A stretch of 35,891 bases of DNA from Planctomycetaceae bacterium (GTDB lineage Bacteria; Planctomycetota; Phycisphaerae; Phycisphaerales; SM1A02): positions 1 to 35,891 of the forward strand of contig CANJHD010000023.1 in assembly GCA_947474065.1 (NCBI GenBank), given 5' to 3'. The notes beneath the pieces are model-generated. The model worked only from the letters and a program-made list of their open reading frames with translations, made no database searches and had not been told where the DNA came from. The translations under genes were made by a program, and so were the position numbers. Shown here piece by piece: positions 25,905 to 34,723 of the stretch. Within the stretch, counting starts at the first letter, position 1; each line of letters starts with the position of its first letter.

Positions 25905-26860
25905 CTCCGCCCGCTCTGGATGCGCGGATCGACCCACGCGTAGAGAACATCAACGAGCAGGTTCATGAGGATCACAACGGTGCTGAAGACAAGAACTACT
26001 CCTATCAGGAGCGTGATGTCTTTCCCAAGTACCGCGTCTACAAAGTGTTGACCGATGCCAGGAACGGCAAACACTTTCTCAACAACGAATGACCCGGTGA
26101 CCGCAATCGCGGTGGCTGGCCCGAGGTAACTCAGGACAGGAAGAATCGCGTTCTTGAGCGCATGACCTGTGGCGGCTTGGCGTCGACTCAATCCTTTGGC
26201 GCGAGCGGTACGCATGTAATCGGCGGACATTTGCTCAAGCATGGAAGATCGCACTAAGCGTGCCACGTACGCCGCAAATGGAAGACTCAGTGCAAATGCA
26301 GGCAGCATGAGGCTGCGGAATCCCTGCCAGCCGCCAATCGGTACCCACTGCAACTTCGCCGCGAACACAATCAGAAGTACCGTGCCGGCAACAAAGCTTG
26401 GCACACTGATGCCGATCACTGCTAGTAACTGGGTAGCGGCATCAGTGGCAGAGCCGGGGCGGAGTGCGCCGACTACTCCAGCGACAACTCCAATTCCAAG
26501 TGCCAGCAAGATGGCAGCAATTCCAATAGTGAGGGAAACGGGCACGCCGTCAGCGATAATTTCATTGACGGTCCAGTCGCGATTCTTCAGGCTCGGTCCA
26601 AGATCAAACGGGCGCGGGGCTTTGCCGAGTACCCAAGAAATCCCGCTCGCTTTTCCGAGATAATCAAAGTAAAAACCGACGGGGTCATCAAGTCGATACT
26701 GCGCGCGCATGGCCGCCTGCGCTTCTGGTGATGGCCGGCGACCTTCGGCTCCGTCAAATGGGTTGCCGGGAGCAATCCATGCGAGTGCAAACGTGAGTGT
26801 GTAGATGGCAAGGAGAAGCACCGGCAACTGCGCAAGCCTGCGCACGATGAACATCGTCAC
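25901..26860 (-). CDS. OppB/DppB-type ABC transporter permease
   Basis: 319-residue inner-membrane permease with about six helices. The first segment, FIVRRLAQLPVLLLAIYTLT, and the phrase APGNPF are characteristic of the OppB half. The ATPase-coupling EAA loop reads RTARAKGLSRRQAATGHALK, followed by NAILPVLSYLGP. GTG 26860 overlaps the upstream stop as GTGA; ATG 26854 is an alternative that removes two residues. Its partner OppC and the OppD/OppF ATPases are absent from the window. The neighbouring solute-binding protein on the opposite strand is the obvious partner. The stop codons of the two genes overlap in TTAA. Confidence 0.92.
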   Translation of the reverse strand: MTMFIVRRLAQLPVLLLAIYTLTFALAWIAPGNPFDGAEGRRPSPEAQAAMRAQYRLDDPVGFYFDYLGKASGISWVLGKAPRPFDLGPSLKNRDWTVNEIIADGVPVSLTIGIAAILLALGIGVVAGVVGALRPGSATDAATQLLAVIGISVPSFVAGTVLLIVFAAKLQWVPIGGWQGFRSLMLPAFALSLPFAAYVARLVRSSMLEQMSADYMRTARAKGLSRRQAATGHALKNAILPVLSYLGPATAIAVTGSFVVEKVFAVPGIGQHFVDAVLGKDITLLIGVVLVFSTVVILMNLLVDVLYAWVDPRIQSGRS

Positions 26861-29466
26861 TTGCGCCCGCTCCCGATGCCCTTGTCCTTTGGCATGGAGC
26901 GTTGCCGTTCTGATTCGAGGCCAACTTCATTTGCGGCGCGCTTCGCGCGACGGTCCGCCACCCACTGCACGGCATCCGCGAGTTTGGCGAGTTCTGCATC
27001 GCCGCTGCGTCGGCAGACATCGAGAATCGGATCTGTGGGGTCAACAACTCGGGAGATTGCCCAAGTCCGGAGCACCTCAGGGGATGTACTTGCTCGCGCC
27101 GCATCAAGGAGTGGGGCCATGGCGGTCGTATCTTGCGGGATCACTCCAAGAACCCATGCCTGCGCACTTTCGGGCATGGCCTTCCACGCACTCACGATGT
27201 CAGCCCAGAGGGCCTTGGTATCACCGCGAATCGCCTCTGGCAGCCGGGCGGGATCGGTCGCTGCGTGGATCAATAGTGCAAGTCGAGTCACGGCTTCAAT
27301 GCTTCCAGCCGTGTGCACCAGTGCTGATGATTGTTTCACCCACTCCTCGGTGATCGTCACGCCAGTGAATTGGATGGGCGGCGCACTAGTGACGCTACCC
27401 AAGAATCCAGGTGCTATTCCGCCTGTCGCAGCAGAGGGGTTTGAGACCACTGCGATATTTACTAGGTGTGAATCGAGTGGTTGCACATTGAGGAGCATTC
27501 CGACGATAGTGAGATCGGCATCCACGGCTATTAGGATTTCTTCACCGGGCATCAGGCGCAATCGGCGGTCGATTAAGAGCGGTTGCGGAGGTAGTTCAGC
27601 GCTATCGGTTTGCCCGGGGCGCGGCGCAGCGGAGCGCATGGTTACTTTGCCAGAAATCGGGGCATCTCCGCCAATCGCCATCGGAAGCGGCGAACTGTTG
27701 CGAATTTGGATCCCAATAGTAAATGACTCGTACGGTCCAATCAGCACAGAAGACGGAATGACCGCAATAGTCAACGCTCGGAATGGGTTATCAATGATCT
27801 GGTCGAGTGTTGTTGGAAGGTGGTCTGTCAGTGCCTTGTTCAGCACTTCAGCACGATCTTCAATCGGCTTTGAAAGCTGCGCGGCTACCAGTTTCGGTTG
27901 GGCAAGAAGATCCGATAGTCGGTCGAGTGCAAGCAGTCCGATTGACGTGCCAATGCGCGTTTCTGCGATGGTTCGGAACTCAGTGATTGCATCCGCAGTC
28001 TTCTTCGCATCGGCCAATGCAGATGCATATGCATATTGAGCAAGTGGATCGTTTGCGCGCAGTGGCTCGAGGGCCTTGATCGCAACATCGGCCTTTCCTT
28101 GGCGCCAAGCGAGCATGGCGTCAAAGCGCGCCTTTCCTTGCGCGCCGAGCGCGCCGGACTTCACGGCATCATCAAGCAGCGATGGGACGGTGCCTAGGTC
28201 CTTTCCAAAGAGCAGCAAAGCCACCGCCCGTTGCAGCATGAACGATCCAACTTCTTCTTTGCGGATTCCTTGATCCTCGGCGCGCTTCACTTCTGCGTCA
28301 GTTCCCCGCAGTGCGCGTTCGAGCAGAAGTGCAACTTTCTTCGCATCGCCGTCCTTCTGCGCGAGTCCCAGCATGGCAATTGAAAGTGTTGATGGGAGTG
28401 GCGGAAATTCGCGAGCGAGGCGCTCGTTAGTGATAGACGGGTCGTAGAGCGAGATGAGTCGACGGTACTCCTCGGTCAGGCGATTCATTCGCAGTTCGAG
28501 TTCATGAGAGGCAGCTTCTCGTTGCCCGCTTCCCCAGAGCGCGGTGGCGAGATCGCCTGTGAACGAATACACCAATTCGTTACGGCGTTCGGCTTCGGCA
28601 ACAGCAATTGCCATGCGCGCGGTGCGCTCGGCGGCCTTGTATGCGCCGCCTTCTAGGAGCACACTGACAAGTGCACTCCATGTTGAGAGGTCGCTCGGAT
28701 TTGCCTCGAGTGCAATGCTAAGAAGTTCAATATCCGCCGCAGGATCAGCGACGCGCATGCGAAAGTACCCCGCCGCTGCTTGAGCGGCGGTTGGATAACT
28801 CGGGTCAGCTTTCACCGCTTCTGAAAGCCATCGGGAGAACAATTCGGTGTTGCCGATGCGACTTTCCAATGACGCCAATTGGTACGCCAGGCGCGCCGCA
28901 ACTGGTGCGCCCAGCGCGGTTCGATTCTGTGGAGCAAGAATGGATTCGTATGCACGGACACGCGCGTCGGCGGTCGGATGCGCTTCAATCGCATCGGCAA
29001 TGCGAGCGAGGCGAACAGTGTCGTCGAATGGATCAAGTTTGGAGAGAGCGGTGAGCGCTTCGCGGCGGGCGGCCCGCGCCTCTTCCGGCGTGCCACCCTC
29101 GACTTGATCAGCAAGAAGTAGCACCATGTCCCATGCAGGGCGGCGTTGCGGCGCCATGCGCGCGCAGCGGAGGGCAAGTGCAAGTCCGGCCTCATACCCC
29201 TCGTCAGAGATGTCGGAATCGCGCGTGAAGGGGTAGAGATCTGCAAGCCACGCTGCCGAGAGTAACTTTTTGATCTGACCCTGAAAGTCAGCAGAGGCGG
29301 TCGGAATCTGTGTCGCGGGTGGGGCGACTTTTCCAGCGGTCGACAGAGGGGTCGTGGCCGATGGAGTAGTTGGACTCGTCTGAGAAGTCGCTACTGGTGC
29401 CGTGGCCAGCGCCAGCGCCGTCACAACACAGGCGCCGGGGAACCTCATACTCGCGTGGATTGGCAT
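26857..29466 (-). CDS. Large exported TPR-like protein
   Basis: 869 residues. A signal peptide (FPGACVVTALALATAPVATS) is followed by a Thr/Pro/Ser-rich linker to about residue 60. Then come helical repeats of TPR type over roughly 70-560, for example YPTAAQAAAGYFRMRVADPA and DLSTWSALVSVLLEGGAYKA. A region around 570-720 looks like beta-structure (SVLIGPYESFTIGIQIRNSS, then a Pro/Gly-rich part). A final helical domain follows. No enzyme motif was found; a scaffold role outside the cytoplasm is inferred. ATG 29448 is an equally possible start, removing six residues. It follows the YbhN-like gene by 11 nt and is coupled to the OppB gene. Confidence 0.8.
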   Translation of the reverse strand: MPIHASMRFPGACVVTALALATAPVATSQTSPTTPSATTPLSTAGKVAPPATQIPTASADFQGQIKKLLSAAWLADLYPFTRDSDISDEGYEAGLALALRCARMAPQRRPAWDMVLLLADQVEGGTPEEARAARREALTALSKLDPFDDTVRLARIADAIEAHPTADARVRAYESILAPQNRTALGAPVAARLAYQLASLESRIGNTELFSRWLSEAVKADPSYPTAAQAAAGYFRMRVADPAADIELLSIALEANPSDLSTWSALVSVLLEGGAYKAAERTARMAIAVAEAERRNELVYSFTGDLATALWGSGQREAASHELELRMNRLTEEYRRLISLYDPSITNERLAREFPPLPSTLSIAMLGLAQKDGDAKKVALLLERALRGTDAEVKRAEDQGIRKEEVGSFMLQRAVALLLFGKDLGTVPSLLDDAVKSGALGAQGKARFDAMLAWRQGKADVAIKALEPLRANDPLAQYAYASALADAKKTADAITEFRTIAETRIGTSIGLLALDRLSDLLAQPKLVAAQLSKPIEDRAEVLNKALTDHLPTTLDQIIDNPFRALTIAVIPSSVLIGPYESFTIGIQIRNSSPLPMAIGGDAPISGKVTMRSAAPRPGQTDSAELPPQPLLIDRRLRLMPGEEILIAVDADLTIVGMLLNVQPLDSHLVNIAVVSNPSAATGGIAPGFLGSVTSAPPIQFTGVTITEEWVKQSSALVHTAGSIEAVTRLALLIHAATDPARLPEAIRGDTKALWADIVSAWKAMPESAQAWVLGVIPQDTTAMAPLLDAARASTSPEVLRTWAISRVVDPTDPILDVCRRSGDAELAKLADAVQWVADRRAKRAANEVGLESERQRSMPKDKGIGSGRK

Positions 29467-29477
29467 TAGTAGGAAGT

Positions 29478-30383
29478 TTAGCGGTCGGCGCTCGGTAACG
29501 CCGCGCGTGTGCGCTTGATGAGTGCCCCAAAGGCGATCATTCCGAGCGGAATTGCAACAACTACATCCACGGTCCGACCAGCCAGTTCTGCCGCGAGTCC
29601 GGCGTCGCGTTCATAACCGCCAATGAGTGGCGCAGCCAAGGCGACAGACCATTCCCGGATACCAAGCCCGTTGCCGATGAATGGCACCAGATTTGCGGCT
29701 GACGCCACCAGTGCCGCGCCGATAGCGGTTGCTGGTTCGATCTGCCAACCGCTCAGGCGGAAGGCGGCCCAGGCGTGCACCGCCCAGACGAGTACTTCAA
29801 CGCTGCGGAGCACCATCACTATCGCGAACGGCCTCCACGATGTGTCGATAGCAAGTGGCAGCCATATCACGGGAACGAGTATGGCCGCCCACCAAGGCGC
29901 TCCAGCCCCAGCAGCAAGGACCGCCACTGCGCCCACGGCGCAGGTTGCTACGGCAGTGGCAGACATCGCTTGCAGAATCACTACCAGACTTGTTCGAACC
30001 GGTATCCCATTCACTGTACGGTGATATGCCATTCGGCCAATGCTTCCCGCTTGCATAGGCACATAGTTGCCGAGGGTGCTTGTGGCAACGAGTTCGTTCA
30101 TCTCTTGAAATCCAATGCGCCCATGACGGCGCATGAGCATCCAGAACACGCCGGATGTCAGCACTTGATTAGCAATGATTGCTGTGATGATGGCAGCAAG
30201 CGCCATCCAGTCTGGGTTGTGAGCTGCGCGCGCAAGTGATTCACCAATCGCTTGATTGCGCCAAATAGCAACAATCGCCGCGCACACTAGTAACACACCG
30301 ACGATGGTGCCCACGCGACGCAGTTGCGATCGATGGGAACGGTCGAATGGTTGCCCGCCCTCTGTTGCGGCTGGTGCGGTCAT
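29478..30383 (-). CDS. YbhN/LPG-synthase-like integral membrane protein (UPF0104)
   Basis: 301-residue protein with about eight membrane helices. Motifs of the lysylphosphatidylglycerol synthase transmembrane family appear: LVATSTLGNYVPMQAGSIGR, where N-Y-x-P-x-x-A-G-x-x-G is the hallmark, and GNGLGIREWSVAL near the C-terminus. The aminoacyl-transfer domain of MprF is absent, so it is the membrane-only form. Such proteins are proposed lipid or lipid-linked-sugar flippases or act with glycosyltransferases, which would fit the polysaccharide genes on its right. ATG 30383 was chosen; the longer frame to 30488 would overlap the divergent sulfotransferase-like gene. Confidence 0.82.
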   Translation of the reverse strand: MTAPAATEGGQPFDRSHRSQLRRVGTIVGVLLVCAAIVAIWRNQAIGESLARAAHNPDWMALAAIITAIIANQVLTSGVFWMLMRRHGRIGFQEMNELVATSTLGNYVPMQAGSIGRMAYHRTVNGIPVRTSLVVILQAMSATAVATCAVGAVAVLAAGAGAPWWAAILVPVIWLPLAIDTSWRPFAIVMVLRSVEVLVWAVHAWAAFRLSGWQIEPATAIGAALVASAANLVPFIGNGLGIREWSVALAAPLIGGYERDAGLAAELAGRTVDVVVAIPLGMIAFGALIKRTRAALPSADR

Positions 30384-30396
30384 GAGCAGAGGATAG

Positions 30397-31347
30397 ATGC
30401 AAGCACCGCAAAGCGGTAGGCTTCCGCGGATGATTGGATCACCGCCCATTGCAGCCCGGATTCGCGACGCTGCAGAATTAATCAACACACCATTTCGGTT
30501 TGTTCAGGATGCTTTGCGATTTCCCAATTCAGAACGTCGTTGCGAACGCCGATTGCAGGAGTCTTTGGAGCGCCGGCCGAACGTGTTGATGGTTTACAGC
30601 GCACCCAAGACAGCTTCCACGAGTGTTGCCGCGGCTATCGATGCATGTGACGAGTTCACCGTCATCAAGGTGCACCATGTCCAGCCGGAATTCTTTTGGC
30701 CAGGTGTCGGGACGCCGTTAAAGACGGCTCATGGCGGAATGCGTCACAAGGCGATCGAGCAGCGCACGACGCGTCGATTCTTAGAGCGCCATACAGGTGA
30801 AATTCGAGTGGTGTCGTTGGTGCGGGATCCTGTGGCATTCAATGTAAGTAACTTCACTTACTTCGGTCGCGCATATTGGCTGCGTACTCATTGGCGGAGC
30901 GCGCGATGGATGCCTGAAGAAGAATTGGCGCGTCGATTCTTTGCAACTTTCACGCATGACGCCTCCAGTGTTTGGTGGCAGCGAGAGTTTGCGCAGACCG
31001 TGGGATTTGACCCATTGACGGAGCCGTTTGATACCGACGCGGGCTGGAAACGCCGCATTTCTGGGCGCTTTGACACATTGATTCTCCGCACCGACCTTGG
31101 GGACCAAGAGAAGACGGCGGCGCTTCGTGCCTGGTTGCCAGGCGTAGGCATTGCTGATGTCGGACGTGCAAACCCAAATGAAAGTCAATCCCCACCAGAA
31201 CTCGCTCGGCGATTGCGAAGTGCGGTAGGGCGGAATCCGGAGTATGTCCGACGCATGTTGGATCTTCCGGCCGCGCGACATTTTTGGTCGCCTCCGCAGC
31301 GGGAAGCGATTGTGGCGCGCTGGCTCAAGGCAGCCAGCGCCGGTTGA
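30397..31347 (+). CDS. Sulfotransferase-like / capsular polysaccharide synthesis protein
   Basis: 316-residue cytoplasmic-type protein with the two cofactor-binding signatures of PAPS-dependent sulfotransferases. The 5'-phosphosulfate loop is VYSAPKTASTSVAAAI, with Lys71 and Thr72, near the start of the domain. The 3'-phosphate site is VSLVRDPVAFNVSNF, with Arg143, Asp144, Pro145 and Ser151. This resembles the putative capsular polysaccharide synthesis (NKWYS-type) group and fits its location beside an O-antigen ligase. A glycan would be the likely acceptor, which is inference. ATG 30430 is a possible alternative start (305 residues). AGAGGA lies just before ATG 30397. It is divergent from the YbhN-like gene with only 13 nt between starts, and its 3' end overlaps the convergent ligase gene by 23 nt. 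Confidence 0.75.
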   Translation: MQAPQSGRLPRMIGSPPIAARIRDAAELINTPFRFVQDALRFPNSERRCERRLQESLERRPNVLMVYSAPKTASTSVAAAIDACDEFTVIKVHHVQPEFFWPGVGTPLKTAHGGMRHKAIEQRTTRRFLERHTGEIRVVSLVRDPVAFNVSNFTYFGRAYWLRTHWRSARWMPEEELARRFFATFTHDASSVWWQREFAQTVGFDPLTEPFDTDAGWKRRISGRFDTLILRTDLGDQEKTAALRAWLPGVGIADVGRANPNESQSPPELARRLRSAVGRNPEYVRRMLDLPAARHFWSPPQREAIVARWLKAASAG

Positions 31348-32611
31348 TGGCGATGTAACTGCATCTGGTAACGATGAGTGCAAGGATCAGTAGCGGTATG
31401 GCTCGTGCCGTCGCGGGCGTCGTGAGTGACAACGCAATCCATACGGCGAGCATGCCGAGTGTTGCGTTTGATGGATCGGCCTGCCACGCCCACCATCCAC
31501 ACGAGATCAACACGGTCAAGAGGAGTCCCGCGCCAATGACTCCACGTTGTGAAGCTTCATCGAGGAAGGCGTTGTGGGATGAATTGTACTTGGATAGATG
31601 TGTTCTCAGCGCTGCTGAGCCGCCGTAAAGGTTGGGATCGGCGCGGATGCGTGACTTGCATCCAATGCTGAATCCACCCGCGCCCGCACCGATGAGTGGA
31701 TGATCTTTCCAGATATCAATAGCCATCTCGGCCAATGGCGCGCGATGGCTCGTCAGACTTGCGGCAGCTTCCGGAGAGATGTCAGCAGTCTCATCAGTGA
31801 TGTAGGAGATCACGGATGGAATCCAGTGGCGATGGTTTCCAGTGGTCATGAACACGACATTTCCCGCAATCATGGCTGTAACTATCACGGCAGGCGTTCG
31901 CCAGAAGAAAGACTTGTCGATTCGTCGCGAGTGCGTGGGTGCTATGGCGGAAAACAGTGCGCCGCTCGTACCAGCTAAGAACGGCATCCGTTGGCCGAGC
32001 GTCACAATTCCACCAACAAGGAGTAGTGCTGCTGGCAGGAATACAAGCCACGCGCGGATCAATGAGGCTCGCCATTGCCCAACAAGTGCCGCGAGCGCAA
32101 CAGCGAAAATCAGTCCTGATGGACCGACGTCATTGTGAACAATCGTTTCGTCAATGTACCGAGTGAGCTCGGAATGCCACAAGTTCGCCGTGATGGCGAG
32201 TGCAGAGAATGCCACCGCCCCCGCGATGAATGCGCCAAGAAGGACTTTCCATCGTGACATTAATGGCCATAACGCTAGGCACGCAAATACCTGACGAGCG
32301 GCAATGTCACTCAGTCCAAGCTTTGGGGCCTCAGACCATAGCACCGAGAGTGATTGCCACAGCGAAAGTGCCACAAGCGCAATGAATGGCGCGGCGCGCA
32401 CGATCTGCGCGTACAGACGGTGCGTTCGCGGGAGGCGCAACACCGCCACAAGCAGCAGAATCGCAAATGCGAGACCCTCGGCCGATTTTGAGATGGAAAA
32501 TGTCGAAAGCCAAATCAATGCGGCAGCAAGATGCACCACTGCCATTGTTGGGTCTTGGCGCTCAACTTGCAAGAAATTTTCCCTGTCGCAGGGCGGGGCG
32601 TCGAACTGCAT
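31325..32611 (-). CDS. O-antigen ligase/polymerase family protein (WaaL/Wzy)
   Basis: 428-residue polytopic membrane protein with about ten to twelve helices. The WaaL/Wzy-type motif appears late in the sequence: DHPLIGAGAGGFSIGC in the large periplasmic loop, and SSHNAFLDEASQRGVIGAGL, with the His-Asn and Glu typical of the C-terminal part of the family. Such proteins join polysaccharide units or attach O-antigen to lipid A core; the two roles cannot be told apart by eye. ATG 32611 was chosen so that 62 nt remain to the divergent amidotransferase start. The 3' end overlaps the sulfotransferase-like gene by 23 nt on the other strand. Confidence 0.85.
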   Translation of the reverse strand: MQFDAPPCDRENFLQVERQDPTMAVVHLAAALIWLSTFSISKSAEGLAFAILLLVAVLRLPRTHRLYAQIVRAAPFIALVALSLWQSLSVLWSEAPKLGLSDIAARQVFACLALWPLMSRWKVLLGAFIAGAVAFSALAITANLWHSELTRYIDETIVHNDVGPSGLIFAVALAALVGQWRASLIRAWLVFLPAALLLVGGIVTLGQRMPFLAGTSGALFSAIAPTHSRRIDKSFFWRTPAVIVTAMIAGNVVFMTTGNHRHWIPSVISYITDETADISPEAAASLTSHRAPLAEMAIDIWKDHPLIGAGAGGFSIGCKSRIRADPNLYGGSAALRTHLSKYNSSHNAFLDEASQRGVIGAGLLLTVLISCGWWAWQADPSNATLGMLAVWIALSLTTPATARAIPLLILALIVTRCSYIAINRRWLP

Positions 32612-32673
32612 AAAGATCGTGTAGCGTAGTGAACTTCGACGAATGGCCTTTATCGATAGATACGATCTCATCC

Positions 32674-34695
32674 ATGTGTGGATTCGCGGGATTCATTGAT
32701 CATGCAGGTAGGATCGCTGATCCAAATGTCGCGCTTTGCGCGATGTCTGCAGCGATCGCCCATCGTGGTCCGGACGGGGAAGGTTCCTACTTCGAACCCC
32801 GATTTGGAGTTGGACTCGCGCACCGTCGCCTAGCGATCATTGACCGCTCAGAGGCCGCCGCGCAGCCAATGCGGTCCATGTCTGGTCGGTGGATGATTGC
32901 CTACAACGGTGAGATATGGAACCATCGTGAACTTCGTCAGGAATTGCAATCCGCTGGTGTCCAGATTGGACCATCAACTGGTGATACTGCCACGCTCGCC
33001 GCGCTAATTGACACGCATGGAGTAGAGGCAGCGCTTCCACATATTGACGGCATGTTCGCTTTCGCGGCGCTTGATTTGCATCAGCGCGTCCTCTGGTTAG
33101 TACGCGACCGATTCGGCGTGAAGCCCTGTTTCTGGGGCCATGCGGATGATGGCCGGGGTGCGCCGGTATTTGTGTTTGGTAGCGAATTGCGCGCGTTGGC
33201 GGCGTGTCCTGTCTTCAAAAATCGCGTTTCTCCGTTGGCGATTGCTTCTGTGCTTGGGTCGCTTTCGGTACGTGGAGCGCGCACTATTTATGAAGGCGTT
33301 CATGCGCTTCGCCCCGGCCATGCGTTGTCTATTGATCTTGGCACCGGCCGTGTGAGTGATTGGGAATGGTTCTCAGTCCGCAGCGCCGCCGCCGCCGCAC
33401 GCACGCAGGGATTTCACGGCGACCGTGCAGAAATGGTGCGTGCGTTTGATGGACTTCTGGAGTCCGCTGTGCGTCGCCGCCTCATGAGTGATGTGCCGTT
33501 CGGTGCGTTTCTATCGGGTGGCATCGACAGTAGTTTGGTGGTGGCGGCCATGAGTCACGCAGGTGTTGCACCGCTGCGTACTTTCACCGTTGGCTTTGAG
33601 CACGCCGAGTACAACGAGCGCGCACACGCACGCGGCGTTGCGAAGGCTCTTGGCACTGACCATCATGAAGTGCTGATTGACGACGCCGATCTTGTGTCGC
33701 TCGTGGAAGACAGTATTGGCTGCTTTGATGCGCCGTTTGCTGATTCAAGCGCCGTTCCAACATTGGCGGTGTCGCGTTTCGCGCGACAATCCGTGGGTGT
33801 GGTGTTGACTGGTGACGGTGGTGATGAGTTCTTTGGCGGATATGAACGCCACCTGCGCGGGTTCTCGCTTTCGCGTTGGATTCGTTCCGTACCACTCTTT
33901 GCGCGCCGGCGCATGGCCGATGCCATCGAGATGCTGAATGGCGATACCTGGGATCGTGCGTTGCGGCCGATTGAGGGCGTGCTTCCGTCTGCACTGCGGC
34001 GCACGCAACGCGGCCGGCTCATGCATAAGGCGGCCATCAGTATGCGCGCCGCGGGCGATGAGGAACTGTGGCGATCGTTCTTTGCAGTCTGGCCAGAGCC
34101 CGCATCGCTCATTCAGCGGCTGCCATCCGATCTCTGGGCAAGTACCGTCGCTCGTGAAACGCGCGATATGCCGCGGCAATTCCCAGCCGACGCGGATGGA
34201 TTCTTTGACGAACTGCTCCTCCGCGATCAGACCAACTACCTGCCCGATGACATCCTCACCAAACTTGACCGGTGCAGTATGGAGTGCGGTCTTGAAGCGC
34301 GGGACCCCATGTTGGATACGCGGCTCTTTGACTTTGCCTGGCGAATTCCACCCGCATGGCGCACCGATGGAACCGTCGGAAAGTTGCTGTTGCGCGAATC
34401 GCTCCGGCACCGATTACCCAAGGAATTGCATGGTATTTCGGGCCGGTCCAAGCAGGGTTTCGGTGTACCGCTCCGCCAGTGGTTTGCTGGTCCGCTGGCG
34501 GAGTGGGTGGACGAGGTTCTCTCGCCCAAACGCCTTGAAGCACAGGGGATCTTGGATGGCAAGGCAGCCCACGCGGCACTGGTGCAGGCCCGCGCCGGCG
34601 ATGAAGGCGCGGCGCAACGCGCGTGGACTGCGTGTGTGGTGAGTCGATGGTGCGAACGCGAAGGCGTGGACGGGGATCGCGTAGCGCGGGGGTAA
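32674..34695 (+). CDS. asnB: Glutamine-dependent asparagine synthetase-type amidotransferase
   Basis: 673-residue two-domain enzyme. The N-terminal class II glutamine amidotransferase begins MCGFAGFID, with Cys2 as the nucleophile after Met removal, and shows AHRGPDGEG, YNGEIWNHRELR and VRDRFGVKP. The C-terminal ATP-pyrophosphatase domain has the loop FLSGGIDSSLV and VVLTGDGGDEFFGGYERH. It would form an amide from glutamine, ATP and a carboxylate. The family makes asparagine, but copies in exopolysaccharide/exosortase loci are thought to amidate sugar acids or other envelope substrates, and this one sits between an O-antigen ligase and a Wzz gene. ATG 32674 was chosen because it exposes Cys2; the frame from 32629 would bury it. 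It ends 28 nt before the next gene. Confidence 0.92.
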   Translation: MCGFAGFIDHAGRIADPNVALCAMSAAIAHRGPDGEGSYFEPRFGVGLAHRRLAIIDRSEAAAQPMRSMSGRWMIAYNGEIWNHRELRQELQSAGVQIGPSTGDTATLAALIDTHGVEAALPHIDGMFAFAALDLHQRVLWLVRDRFGVKPCFWGHADDGRGAPVFVFGSELRALAACPVFKNRVSPLAIASVLGSLSVRGARTIYEGVHALRPGHALSIDLGTGRVSDWEWFSVRSAAAAARTQGFHGDRAEMVRAFDGLLESAVRRRLMSDVPFGAFLSGGIDSSLVVAAMSHAGVAPLRTFTVGFEHAEYNERAHARGVAKALGTDHHEVLIDDADLVSLVEDSIGCFDAPFADSSAVPTLAVSRFARQSVGVVLTGDGGDEFFGGYERHLRGFSLSRWIRSVPLFARRRMADAIEMLNGDTWDRALRPIEGVLPSALRRTQRGRLMHKAAISMRAAGDEELWRSFFAVWPEPASLIQRLPSDLWASTVARETRDMPRQFPADADGFFDELLLRDQTNYLPDDILTKLDRCSMECGLEARDPMLDTRLFDFAWRIPPAWRTDGTVGKLLLRESLRHRLPKELHGISGRSKQGFGVPLRQWFAGPLAEWVDEVLSPKRLEAQGILDGKAAHAALVQARAGDEGAAQRAWTACVVSRWCEREGVDGDRVARG

Positions 34696-34723
34696 TTGAA
34701 GGTTGCGCGTTACAATTGGCGGT

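Noticed and set aside
26861-28039. Plus-strand open frame of 392 codons
   Set aside because: Antisense to the exported TPR protein, Ser/Arg/Ala-rich, no membrane, signal or domain features.
32629-32673. Longer start for the amidotransferase
   Set aside because: It would place residues in front of the catalytic Cys2, which must be N-terminal.
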